Below are positions 41,355 through 51,654 of a DNA stretch of 64,000 bases, piece after piece. The notes below the pieces were generated by a model that saw nothing but the letters and a program-made list of their open reading frames with translations, made no database searches and was not told where the DNA came from. The position numbers and the translations under genes are program-made. The first letter of the stretch is position 1. Each line of letters begins with the position of its first letter. The stretch is taken from positions 5,757,490 to 5,821,489 of the forward strand of contig OY811975.1 in NCBI GenBank assembly GCA_963681505.1. The letters are read 5' to 3'. This DNA comes from Eunapius fragilis (taxonomy: Eukaryota; Porifera; Demospongiae; Spongillida; Spongillidae).

Positions 41355-41545
41355 ATGGTCACATGACCCTACTTACTCTTCCCAAAAAGTCACATGACCT
41401 TCCCCCCACAGTGGTCACATGACCTCAACACCCCCACAATGGTCACATGGCCTCACCCACCCCCCCACAGAAGCCACATGCCTCGTCCCCCACAATGGTC
41501 ACATGACCTCACCCCCGCCCACAAAAGTCACATCCTCACCCACTC
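41355..41545. repeat. ~33-bp minisatellite (CCCACAATGGTCACATGACCTCA)
   Basis: Six to seven diverged units, each with a TCACATGACC core. Confidence 0.8.
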
Positions 41546-41547
41546 AC

Positions 41548-41681
41548 CCTGCATGTCAGGTCTCTTGACATGAACAATGTCACTGATAAGGATGTCGCGA
41601 TACTGCTTGTTGAAATTAACCACAAGGGCTTCGGCCTCGGGACCATCGTAGAGTTCCAGCCACGGTAACAGGCCACCGAGA
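41548..41681 (-). CDS. Unidentified exon, open and with a good donor
   Basis: The minus strand reads LLPWLELYDGPEAEALVVNF and NKQYRDILISDIVHVKRPDM before a GTGAGT donor (41547). The content looks like real protein, but I do not recognise the family. A second possible exon (41049-41165, between a TTTACAG acceptor and a GTAAGT donor) does not join it in frame. It lies left of the RACGAP1-like exons. Confidence 0.5.
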
Positions 41682-41823
41682 GCTTACTGTGCTAAGACTT
41701 TATAATCACGTCCCAAGCTATTTTTAAAAAAGAATTCCTGCGCTTGTAAAGTGCTGCGACAAAATGACACATAATTTACCATCTTTGGTGCACAGTATCC
41801 ATGTAGCCAATATATGACAAGCA

Positions 41824-41923
41824 TAGTCTCGTACCCAGACCCACGCCACAGCATCACCGCTACGTGGAAGTAGCGGTGATGTAATCCACCCGCTGCTGTG
41901 GCGTGGGTCTGGGTACGAGACTA
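41824..41923. mobile_element. 100-bp MITE with 30-bp perfect inverted ends
   Basis: TAGTCTCGTACCCAGACCCA (continuing CGCCACAGCA) is exactly inverted at 41894-41923. The inner part forms a second hairpin (TCACCGCTACGTGGAAGTAGCGGTGA). Confidence 0.9.
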
Positions 41924-42062
41924 CTTAATAGTAGTCTAATTAAAGAAAGGACTGATCGGCGCATACGTAAGAGTACTTTCCGTACGTACGCTGGTATTGA
42001 CATCACTGGTAGCGGACAAGCACAGCAAAACATTATTCTAGCTTCTGGCTTATGCCTGCGCC

Positions 42063-42164
42063 CATAGGTGTCCGCTCTATGGGGCAAGCTGGGGCATTGG
42101 CCACCCCCCCCCCCCCATCGTTGACTTCTTTGACCCCCTGGAAATAAATGAGCGGACGCCTATG
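42063..42164. mobile_element. 102-bp MITE with CATAGGYGTCCGCTC termini
   Basis: CATAGGTGTCCGCTC at 42063 is inverted as GAGCGGACGCCTATG at 42150-42164, one mismatch. A poly-C run lies inside. The right end and flank recur at 48448 (see repeat entry). Confidence 0.75.
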
Positions 42165-42245
42165 CTGTGCCCATAACTAGGGGGACCATTCGTATAGCAA
42201 ATTATAGTACGTCGTCTTGTTCGGACGATTTCAACATCGCGATAT
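42140..42245 (+). repeat. Left copy of a direct repeat flanking the gene-fragment cluster
   Basis: GAAATAAATGAGCGGACGCC...GCCCATAACTAGGGGGACCA...GACGATTTCAACAT matches 48450-48585 closely, with a ~35-base insertion in the right copy. Confidence 0.85.
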
Positions 42246-42703
42246 GATGGTAATACGCCACGCCCTCACGTGCCGGTTGTGGTTCCTTTGGAATGCATAT
42301 TATTAGCACTAGGCTGAAAACAGAAGTAACGAAGAATTGTATAGTGAAAGTAACCTTACAACTTTAGTTAGCTAATATAAACTTTCGTTCATCACAGACA
42401 TTAATACATGTAATATTGAAGGTCTGGTATACCACACAGCTCAGTTTGCAGGGGGCAAAGAATGTCCCAGCCCTCTTGGGCATAGAAGCAGACCATCTAG
42501 ATAACACATGGTGTTATGAGAACACCTCATCACGTTTGAACTGATGTGCACATAAACCACTCACTGGGCAGGAACAGGGGTTCTTGGTGGAGGAAACCTT
42601 GGAGACTGACAAGACCCAAGGAAGGGACTCTCAGGAACTGAAAGTGCAAGGAAAGGGTGGTACATATTACACCCCCACACATGGGCACACGCCCCCTTGC
42701 TAA

Positions 42704-43850
42704 GTCCTTGAGCACACCACACACCACATTGATGTCCTGCACTCCCTCCAAGAAGGAAGGGTTCCCTTTGGCCTTCAGCAGACGCTCCTTGAGCTCCTTG
42801 ACCATCTTATCAGAGCTACAGGTGAGAGGATGGAGAGGTGATGTAGGGGCTGGTGTTGAAGTGGTGCACTCACCCTGGTACCCGATACAGTCCCACATCT
42901 GCTAGGCCTCTTTGCTCAATCTCATGCACACAGTGGACAACAATAGCTGGCACTCGTGGGATGCACGTGGGACAGAAGGAGGCGAGGTCTGCTTCCTATA
43001 GTGAAGGGGTGTGGTCAGAAAGGGGGAGTGGTCAATAAGCTAATTTGACCAAGGGATATTTGTATAGGCTTCTAATAAAAATATCCTGGGGAAGACTAGG
43101 ATATGTCATTATGGCTGCTATGCATGTATGTCAGGGGATTGGTGTACATAGTCCTGATAATAAGCCTTTAGCATCTATTTGTGAGCTTAAGACGTCCTAC
43201 ACCTTATCAATTAGCATTCTTTATAAACTACACAACTTCAGCTGTTAATAGTGCATGAAGAATTGTAGTACTCTCCAAACACAGGGAGCAGTGCAATAAT
43301 GACTTAACTGACACATGTATGTCATGAAATTATAATGACATCACTGGTTAATGCAACATGCCATCACATATTAATGAAGGTCTTCCCCCTATTGAAGAGC
43401 CATTTTCTTCTTATTTGGAGTAGGGACACAGGGCACACATGGTAGGGACACAGGGCACACATGGTAGGGACACAGGGCACACATGGTAGGGACAACAGGG
43501 CACACATGGTAGGGACACAGGGCACACATGGTAGGGACACAGGGCACACATGGTAGGGACACAGGGCACACATGGTAGGGACACAGGGCACACATGGTAG
43601 GGACACAGGGCACACATGGTAGGGACACAGGGCACACATGGTAGGGACACAGGGCACACATGGTAGGGTAGCCTTGTCCTTGCACTCAGAATGACACACT
43701 GTGCGACAGTCTGTAGGGCCACCAGAGGGGGGACAGAAGGGGCGTGGCATATACAGCAGACCTATGGTGCAGGCTACCTCGATATTTCAAACATGTTTTG
43801 CCAAACTTGACACCTTTGTTAACACTAATAGCAAGGAGCATGTGGGTGTG
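42704..43850 (-). pseudogene. RACGAP1: RACGAP1-like (MgcRacGAP) fragment: C1 and RhoGAP pieces
   Basis: Exons on the minus strand: ~43778-43845 (KGVKFGKTCLKYRD), ~43667-43710 (CRTVCHSECKDKATLPC), 42874-42995 (CPTCIPRVPAIVVHCVHEIE, then GLYRVPG with the arginine finger) and 42704-42815 (SDKMVKELKERLLKAKGNPS, then VVCGVLKD). The exons join in phase where testable. MgcRacGAP is a Rho-family GAP of the central spindle in cytokinesis. Here the first zinc-ligand pair of C1 is not recognisable, and a Tyr stands where a zinc Cys is expected (KYRDC). The C1 exon end has expanded into a minisatellite, and no clean exon follows VLKD. This looks like a partial, decaying copy, not the working gene. Confidence 0.65.
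43430..43668. repeat. 20-21-bp minisatellite (ACACATGGTAGGGACACAGGGC)
   Basis: About 12 near-identical units. The unit matches the end of the adjoining C1 exon (CTACCATGTGTGCCC on the minus strand), so it seems to have arisen from exon sequence. Confidence 0.93.
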
Positions 43851-44087
43851 GTCAGACTATCACAAGTGTACATGTGGGTGGGTGGTTTACTGGAATAAAC
43901 ATTGTGACATTAGGTCACTTTTCACTGCCTCAATCCCACACAAGGCAATTAACTACATATAAGAGATCATAATAACCCCAAATGATGCACATCTCTCTAG
44001 CCAGAAGACACATATACACATTTCCTGCATGGCTGTTGTCGTTTGGTGTACGTTATACATTTGCAGGTCACCATAGACACCCACAAC

Positions 44088-44138
44088 ACAACACACACAC
44101 ACACACACACTCACACACTCACACACTCACACACACTT
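44088..44138. repeat. (CA)n / (ACACACTC)n microsatellite
   Basis: Runs of CA followed by ACTCACAC repeats. Confidence 0.85.
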
Positions 44139-45283
44139 AACACATATGCTCTTGACAATGACTCACCATAGTCAATGGACGATCCAGGTACTTTACAGGA
44201 CCCCGCCCCCCAAGTGATGGTCTTCATACCACACACCAATGTCTTCACCATAGTGCGACAGTCAGTGACAGATACGAGGATGACTGTGGTCATGGCCACC
44301 ATAGAGCAGGCTACTTGAGGGGAAAGGTAAGGAGAGGTGTGATATGAAAGTAGTGTAGGAAGGGTGGGGTGAGGGGGAACATTTGTGTGGTCATCAGACC
44401 CCTCCTCCTTCTTCATACCCTCACCATGCCTCCCTCCCTCTCCTCCTCCCTCCCCTAATGTACCAGATGAAGATGGAGTAGGTGAGCCGGACTTCTTCAC
44501 ATCTCCATTGGGTGTGCTGGAGGTAACAGCTGCATGTCTCATGGCTGGGACTAACCCCAGGGTCACTGGGTGATGGCTGATGGTGTTTGAGCAGTTCGGG
44601 GATCTGGTACTGCGCTATGGCTTTGAACTTCAGTATGAACACCTCCATCATCTTCATGAGCAGCTCCCTAGCCCCAGTGTCCTGCTCTGACTTTACCCTG
44701 ATGCTCTCCACCAGGTTGAGCAGCAGCTTGCATGACATCATCTGGATGCTCACAGGGATGGTGTCATCGTGGACATTTTTAGCAAACAGGTGGATGGCCA
44801 TTGACAGCTGCTGCAGGATAAGTTGGGTACGAATATGGTGGACCAGATCAGCCAGTATACTGTACGCCAGAGACCTGATTGGTTGGGAGGAAAAAATTTA
44901 ATAAAAATTTAATAACAGCACAATAAAATAATACTACACTCTTACATCACACCTGACACCACACCTGACACCATCAGATCACACCTGACACCCTCACATC
45001 TCACATGACACCCTCACACCTAACACCTCTCTGATAATACCTCACACATTCTGTGGTGGTCCACCCTGATCCAATCAGAAGGTTCTCGTCAAAGAGATGG
45101 TCTATGCATGGTAGAAACTTGTTACGCAGGTCTGTGGTCTGGCTGCAATCAACAGCTCCTTCCTCAGGTGGGCCACCTCCTGGGTACAGTTCCTAAGCAA
45201 CGCCACCATACCCTGGACCAGGTTAGAGGCATAGGACACAACTTGTTCCTGTGGCCCCCGGGGGGCAGTGAGAGAACGTGTGG

Positions 45284-45625
45284 GGAGCGGGGGGGGGGGG
45301 GGGCAAGGGGGTAGGGAGTCATGTATGAGGGCAAGGGGGTAGGGTAGGGGGTCGTGTATAAGGGCAAGGGGGTAGGGGGTCATGTGTATGAGGGTAAGGG
45401 GGTTGGGGGTTATGTATGAGGGCAAGGGGGTAGGGTAGGGGGTCGTGTATAAGGGCAAGGGGGTAGGGGGTCATGTATGAGGGCAAGGGGGTAGGGGGTC
45501 ATGTGTATGAGGGTAAGGGGGTTGGGGGTTATGTATGAGGGCAAGGGGGTAGGGTAGGGGGTCGTGTATAAGGGCAAGGGGGTAGGGGGTCATGTATGAG
45601 GGCAAGGGGGTAGGTATAAGAGTAC
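45284..45625. repeat. G-rich minisatellite in a TRRAP-like intron
   Basis: Units of ~28 bases (AAGGGGGTAGGGGGTCATGT + ATGAGGGC), about 11 copies arranged in a higher-order pattern, preceded by a poly-G run at 45289-45302. Confidence 0.88.
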
Positions 45626-45734
45626 ATGTGTGTGAGGTTATAAGGTGGTAATGGTGTTAGCTCTTCTTCTTGGATGGGGAGGAGTGACGCTAACCAGACC
45701 TATATCCAACATTACTGTGCATGTACACACACCA

Positions 45735-45737
<3 letters not shown>

Positions 45738-45795
<58 letters not shown>
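45738..45795. repeat. (CA)n microsatellite forming the donor side of a TRRAP-like intron
   Basis: On the minus strand the exon ends ATATACGAG and the intron begins directly with (GT)n, so the splice donor lies in the microsatellite. Confidence 0.85.
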
Positions 45796-45797
<2 letters not shown>

Positions 45798-46119
45798 CGT
45801 ATATCCTGATGATGTATGCTAAGAATGAGAGGAACTTCATCTGAGCAGCTATGAAGTCAACGTAGAGTTCCTTGTTAGCCTCCGCTAAATAACAGTTCCT
45901 TTTGATGGCCATCAGGTCTAGGTGATGGCTAATGAGGAATGGAGGGAATTACAGTGGATGTGATGGCTCGGGGTGGGGGGGGGGGGGTGGAGGGGGCTTT
46001 TGGCCTGGCTCCTCTTCTCCCACAACCTTCTAACTCGGAGACCCAGGGCCAGCATCATGGTTTGGTACGCAGGTCATCCCTACAAGGCTGGGCCATTGCT
46101 CGGGGGGGGGGGGGGGGGA

Positions 46120-48279
46120 GGGATTGGTGACATTGCCAACTGTGTGGATCTTGTTTCCCTGAGGATCAAAGATGGACAGACAATTGCCACTCCATTCACA
46201 GACAAGGCTGTAAACTTCATCAATTGCTATTCCAATTGGACCCTTTACATCTCCATATGATTAGACATATAGGTCCCCTCTGGTGTGAAGATTTTGATGG
46301 TGTTAGAACCATGGGCTGCAACATGGATGTTCCCTTGAGAGTCCAAGGCAAGACCCCATGGGGACTTAAAACCCTGAGCACCAGAGACATTACCATTTAT
46401 AGCCAATAGCCAGCTGCCATTTTGATCAAACATCACCACCCTGGGGTTGTTATAATCAGCAACAATCATCCTATCTCTTTGGTCAACAATAACTGATATT
46501 GGGTAGTTAAACTGTCCCTGACCTGATCCATGTTGGCCAACCTTTTGTAGGAACTGTCCTCCTGTTGTTAGCTTCTGAATGCAATGATTGCCATAATCAG
46601 CAACATACATCACATCTCCCTTGATGGATATACCATGTGGACTACTGAACTGACTATCACCACTCCCACCACTACCTATGGTTCTCTTCTTATGACCACC
46701 TTGGTCAAACACATAAAACTGTTATCATCACAGGCTGCATAGATGTCTCCACTGTCATGGTCCATGGCAATACCCACTGGACCACCACTACAACTGATAA
46801 CTTACTGGGGGTTACATAAGGTGCTGTAGCTAGGCCTCACATCAAGGTCATGAGGACTGCCCTGTACATGTTCACCATCCATTGTGATGAGGTGCTGGTG
46901 AGGACCAGCATCCTGAGGGGTGAGGGTGATGGTATAGGTACCATCTCCATGGTCCTCCACCTTTCCTGGGACAACTGCTCCATCATGTGACTTGGGCCTC
47001 AGCTCAGCCTTCACCTGCAGACCACCATATGGGTACCTCTCTCCCTCTGAGCTCTTGGTCTCCACTTTTACACTACACACCATGTCCATCCTGGCTGCTG
47101 ACTTAGAAGACCATGTGCTTTGTGACGGAGATGGAGGTGAGGCCATTACATGACCAAATATGGAGAGTTCCTTCATCAGAGAATCAGTATGTAGGGTCAC
47201 ATCTATGTCACTGGACTGACTGGGAGTGAGGGAGACTCTCGCAAACTTCTTCAGGGTGGCCTTTAGTTTAGTGGGTAGCAGATCTCCAAGAGCTACTACC
47301 TCATGGTCAGTGTGGGTCTGGAGGATGTGGGAGGTCATCTCAGTGTAGCGACTAATCTCATTTTGTATCTTCACTAACTGATCCTTCTGGAGGGACAGAG
47401 CTGTTGTCTTGGAAAGTGAAATGGCCCCCATCTCTGAAAACAGTGTCTTCTTCCTTTCCTCTGTGGCTTGGTGGAGCTGTTCAAAGGCTTGGTTTATGAG
47501 CAGTGTGGCATTCTCTCTGGAAGTCTCTACCTGTTCTGCCATCTTGTCTTTGGCACCAATGGCACTGGTCAGCTTTGAGGTCCTTTCTTGTGCACACACA
47601 AGTGCCTCTCTCATTCCATCTCTGTGGACCTTTGCAATATTGCACACCTCAGCAATCCTGTGGTCCTTGTGAAGGACTAGGGTACAGTCTCTGCAGACCA
47701 GACACTGGCAGGACTCACAGTAGAATTTTAACTTCTTTTTCTCATGATGAGGTTGGGAGCAGAGATGTTCAGTTGGTGTCATGATGGATGGATGTAGTCT
47801 GACAGACTCCTGGTCTAGTCCTACCATCTGGTGATGGCGCAGTATCTTGTTGCATCTGTGGTACTCATGACAGAAGGTACAGAGGAACTGACGACATGTA
47901 CAACAGAACACCACTGCAGGCCCCTTGTCCCCATCACCAGCATCACATGACATTTCACCACCACTGCCAATCTTGGTCATGTACCCAGCCACCTCCACCT
48001 CAAAGCCAAGATGTAGGTTCTGAGGAGTAGAATTGACTCCACCCTCTGGTATGGTGATACTTCTCTGACAGGTAGGACACTCCATCTTCTGCTTGTCCCC
48101 AGACCTCTCTCCATATGCAGACACTGCCCACAGAAAGAGTGTAGACATGGAAGGATCCTAGGGTCTGTGTAGGGCTTAGAGCACAGCTGACATATGGTGT
48201 GAGGAGGGAAGAGGCCAGATCTGTGTGGGGAAAGAACATGAATTGATACCATAGGAAGGAGAATATCATTGCCCCACAC
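46120..48279 (-). pseudogene. TRIM-type gene (RING, B-boxes, coiled coil, filamin, NHL), with frame lesions
   Basis: Probably a former TRIM2/3/71-like E3 ubiquitin ligase. On the minus strand: RING start CQLCSKPYTDPRILPCLHSF (48100-48200; a CACACAG acceptor precedes it near 48222). A frame change follows, then MECPTCQRSITIPEGG, two B-boxes (to ~47640; HLCSQPHHEKKKLKFYCESC), a coiled coil (~47250-47640), an Ig/filamin repeat (~46820-47060) and NHL repeats (46120-46760; SSPHGISIKGDVMYVADYGN). Lesions: a frameshift within RING (~48110-48125), TAA after CNPQ (46803), a one-base loss near 46712, and another break near 46260. Coding similarity continues to 46120. The main open frame (46802-48148) is 448 codons. 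Either a pseudogene or a sequence with errors; domain identity is secure. Confidence 0.85.
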
Positions 48280-48299
48280 ACGACATATGCCACTGACGA

Positions 48300-49185
48300 G
48301 TTATTTGATCATTTGTAGTACAGAAAACACCTATTTTTGAAAGTGACTTCGTGCGCGATGGCTTTCAAGCCTTAACAATACCACAAGGCAATAGTTCTTG
48401 TGCAGCAGCAAATAGGAGGCCACAAAACATATAGTAGAGTTGTGACGGAAATAAATGAGCAGACACCTATGACGTGCCCATAACTAGGGGGACCATTCAT
48501 ATAGCAAATTATAGTACATATCTGTTAATAGGTGTTTGAGCTTACCTGCTACGTACGTCATCTTATTCAGACGATTTCAACATTGCAAACTTGATTTTGC
48601 AAGGGATTTCGTGAAACAATTATTGCATGAGGTAGACCATTTCCCTCTCCTATCCGCATTGCCCCCTCTGTATCAATAATGTGGAATCACTTGAAGGGAA
48701 TGACTGATGTATTTTCAAGATGTCCAACCCATGTTCAAGAGCCAGCACCCATATGCTTTTATCTGGATTAGATTGATTATGACCATGCTTTGGAATGTGC
48801 ATGTACTTGTTCGACTAGGTCATATAGAGCAAAAAAATTGACACATATAAATCTCTTGAACAGATCCATAATGCATTAAACAAGCAAGCATCCTTTCAGC
48901 AATCTATTATTGTGCGTTGAAATACAAGTTGCAATAGTTCTCCACAGCCTGTGAAGGTCAATGTTAATCCTGCTGATAGGTTGAAAGACAGAAATAAAAA
49001 TTTGAACATCTAAAGCTAAAGAAAAGTAATGCTCGCATTGAAATGTATGACTAATTATAAAATCAGTGCCCAATAACTTTGCGATAGATAGTCCATTTTA
49101 GGATGCGTAAAGACCATTTGATAGAAGCACTTGGGAGTTCATGGAAAATCAAAAATTTTGAAAACTTGAAAACCTACCCAGAAGG
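48300..49185. other. Intergenic, no gene seen apart from the direct repeat at 48448-48590
   Basis: AT-rich sequence without recognisable ORF. Confidence 0.4.
48448..48590 (+). repeat. Right copy of the same direct repeat
   Basis: GAAATAAATGAGCAGACACC, GCCCATAACTAGGGGGACCA, then GACGATTTCAACATTGC. It lies just upstream of the TRIM-like gene. Confidence 0.85.
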
Positions 49186-49529
49186 GTGATTTTGCTAGAC
49201 AGTGTTCGATATATATTTATATTTAATTGTATTTTCCACTTTAACAACAGGATTAACCACACATTACAAGTTGGTGCCAAAGTATTCAACATACCATTAA
49301 CTAACACATTTGCTTCTCCACCTCTGTTGGATAAAAGATCAGCAGACCAACTCTCAAAGAAGCCCAACAAGTGTTATGGGCTGGTTGAGATGCTGTCTCA
49401 GTTGTCATACTGTGCAGTGCTATTGTGTGCCTGCATAGAAGCAGGCTTTGTATTCACCATGCAGTGTGTTGTGAGCTGGCCCAAGCAATATGCGAGAGCA
49501 GAGTGTTGTAAATCTAAGTCTGAGTCCTC

Positions 49530-49884
49530 ATGTTGAAGCAGGAAGTGGTGTGGGGCATGAAGGACATCCTCATTCCTTGGGTAAACCAGCAGCCTTTGAT
49601 CTGATCGTCACATCCAAGCGAGTGTGATGGATGGATCTGCAGCTCTGGCAGCCAAGGTGTGCAAGCACAATTCCAATGATGACGAATGCTTAGAGCTTGG
49701 CTGTTCGTGTATCCCCATTGCAGTAGAGACTTTGGGAGTTAGGAGTTACAGAGGCCATGCATACCTTGTCACGCCTAGTAACTCGCCTAGCTACTCCTCT
49801 CATGCCATTCATCAATTGTATGGCCAGCTTAGCCTTACTTTGAGCCATCTCACAGGCACTCCTGTCACAGGGATCAATTGTTGA
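49530..49884 (+). pseudogene. RLE retrotransposon, 3' fragment
   Basis: GKPAAFDLIVTSK (49575-49615), then in another frame CKHNSNDDECLELGCSCIPI and AVETLG, the conserved C-terminal blocks. The final LYGQLSLTL motif ends the copy. 5' truncated and frame-damaged. Confidence 0.72.
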
Positions 49885-49963
49885 AGACTTAACTGACTAT
49901 ATGCAGCCTGTAATGTTTTATTGTAAGTTTCCAGTCCATCTCTGTTAGTTTACTGTATTGTAT

Positions 49964-50112
49964 GGGGCTGTTCATAAATTACGTCACGCTAAAGGGAGAG
50001 GGGGGGGGGGGTTTATACGTCAGTATGGGAAAATGCGTGACGAGGGAAGGGGGGGGGGGGAGGGGTCCATCATGGTCAAAAGAAAAGTGTGACGTACCTT
50101 ATGGATGGCCCC
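49964..50112. mobile_element. ~150-bp MITE with GGGGCTGTTCATAAATTACG termini
   Basis: GGGGCTGTTCATAAATTACG plus TCAC at the left is inverted as GTGACGTACCTTATGGATGGCCCC at the right, about 80% identical. Poly-G runs lie inside. Confidence 0.78.
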
Positions 50113-50456
50113 TATTATTAAGATAAGCTAACCTATACGTTGATGATGCACAAATGTTGTCTTTCAGTTCTATGGCATAGATTATAAGGTCCACTGCCAG
50201 AGATGCAGGAAGATGGAGATGTCCATGTACCTGCAATTTCAACAAGCATTTCAGAGGATGAATATGAAGACCTGTGTTTAATGATAGACCCAATGGCTAG
50301 GAGTCATAATGGATTGTCATTTATTTAGACGTTCTGCACTATGTTTCCCAGTGACTGTACAGTAATTTTTTTTTTTTTAATTTGCTCGTCTGAGTCACAA
50401 GGCCTGTTCTGAGGCAATTAAAACTAACCATAATATTGTCCGTCAGGAATAATCTC

Positions 50457-50645
50457 CAGGGGCGGACTCCGGACGGACGTACGAAGAGGGCGTGGCAGAT
50501 AAAGAGTGTGGGTTTTGAATGATTTATTCACTACTACCAATGCTGATTGCCTAATTATCTAAGGGCTGGGGAGGGGGGGGGGGGGGGGGGGGGGGGGGTT
50601 TAAACCCCCAAACCCCCCCCCCCCCCCCCCCCAGATTCGCTACTG
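50457..50645. mobile_element. 189-bp GC-homopolymer MITE, CAGGGGCGGA / TTCGCTACTG ends
   Basis: Flanked by ATCTC on both sides (50452-50456 and 50646-50650). The core is a run of ~23 G, then TTTAAACCCCCAAA, then ~22 C, so it folds on itself. The ends are degenerate versions of the CAGSGGCGGA terminus seen at 8484 and 12645. Confidence 0.65.
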
Positions 50646-50839
50646 ATCTCTCCCACGAGTTGCGCGAGGTACCTCATGAAAAATTTCACCCTTTTTCTAC
50701 CTTCAGCCTGTTCCGCACACCCTACAGCTAAAACTGTTGCCAGTTCCCTGTGATGTTTCAATTATGCGTGACGGGAGAATACTAAAGGCAAATCTAAATC
50801 TACGACCGCTCTAAATATCCGTTGTCAAGCCGCTTGTAA

Positions 50840-50975
50840 CCCATTCTGAAACTTTGTCATCGCATGCATCCATTCTGAAATTTTCTCACCCATTCTGAAA
50901 CTTTGTCGCGCAAGCCGAAACTTTGTCACACAAGCTGAAACTTTGTCGCACAAAGAGAAACATTGTCGCATGCTT
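50840..50975. repeat. Degenerate tandem repeat (CTGAAACTTTGTCGCACAAG)
   Basis: Six to seven diverged units of ~20 bases with core GAAACTTTGTC. Confidence 0.8.
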
Positions 50976-51650
50976 TCTGTCTTTTCTACACCACACGGCT
51001 GTTTTATTGCATTGAATCGATGGAAACTTAGTACGCGCGCGCCGCGTAAAAATTTCCCCTAGCAACCTCCTTGGATACCATGGAGGCATGTCGCTTCACA
51101 ATGGCTTACAAGTGCGTGGGAGCGTAGCCACGTCTCAAAACTTTTAAGATGAATGAAGCAGTCCCCTGACTCTGTTTTTATGTGCTTTCTGATTTTTAAT
51201 TTCTATTATTTCACGCGTTGTTTGACCATAAATCACATAACGTATTTCAATTATACTGCTACTCCTGCAGTTTTCCTAAGGAAATGATTAAAAGAACTAA
51301 AAAGCTTGCCAATTTAGCTACCAGATTATGCAGAGCAATTGTTATGAGACCTTTTTTTAATCCGTATATTGCATATCCAATGTGGCTACCTACAAGTCAT
51401 GAAACACTCATAATAATTACACAGTGAATCACAAAATCGCACATAAAGGTATTAATTACTATACAAACATTATGTAGGTTCGTTCAGGTAGCATCTTAGC
51501 TGAAATGCAATTGCACCAGTACAATTAAATGAACATACATGAATACGCAGACATTTACTTACCTACAATTGCTTACTTTTCTTTTTGTAGTGTTTTACCT
51601 CAGGCCTAGCAGCTACATTAATTGGTGTTACGTGTAACATGTGCTCTTTT
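50976..51650. other. No gene seen
   Basis: AT-rich sequence; a short plus-strand ORF at 51218-51427 has no recognised domain. It may belong to the 3' end of the neighbouring N-RAG-like element. Confidence 0.35.
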
Positions 51651-51654
51651 AACA

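Larger units (their letters stand above)
44167..45928 (-). pseudogene. TRRAP: TRRAP-like fragment, four exons
   Basis: TRRAP is the giant pseudokinase scaffold of histone acetyltransferase complexes. Exons on the minus strand: 45796-45928 (ELYVDFIAAQMKFLSFLAYI), 45041-45248 (LVQGMVALLRNCTQEVAHLR, then NKFLPCIDHLFDENLLIGSG), ~44455-44874 (SLAYSILADLVHHIRTQLIL; SIQMMSCKLLLNLVESIRVK) and 44167-~44310 (VTDCRTMVKTLVCGMKTITW). Phases agree at the tested junctions. In the second exon a deletion of about 10 bases shifts the frame between KELLIAAR and DLRNKF. Only this short HEAT-repeat portion of a >3500-residue protein is present: a TRIM-like gene lies on one side and RACGAP1 pieces on the other. 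It is therefore a duplicated fragment or a misassembled piece. Confidence 0.75.

Noticed and set aside
43364..43750. Overlapping Cys/Pro/Val-rich repeat ORFs
   Set aside because: Frames through the 20-21-base minisatellite; only the first ~15 residues (C1 domain) are meaningful.
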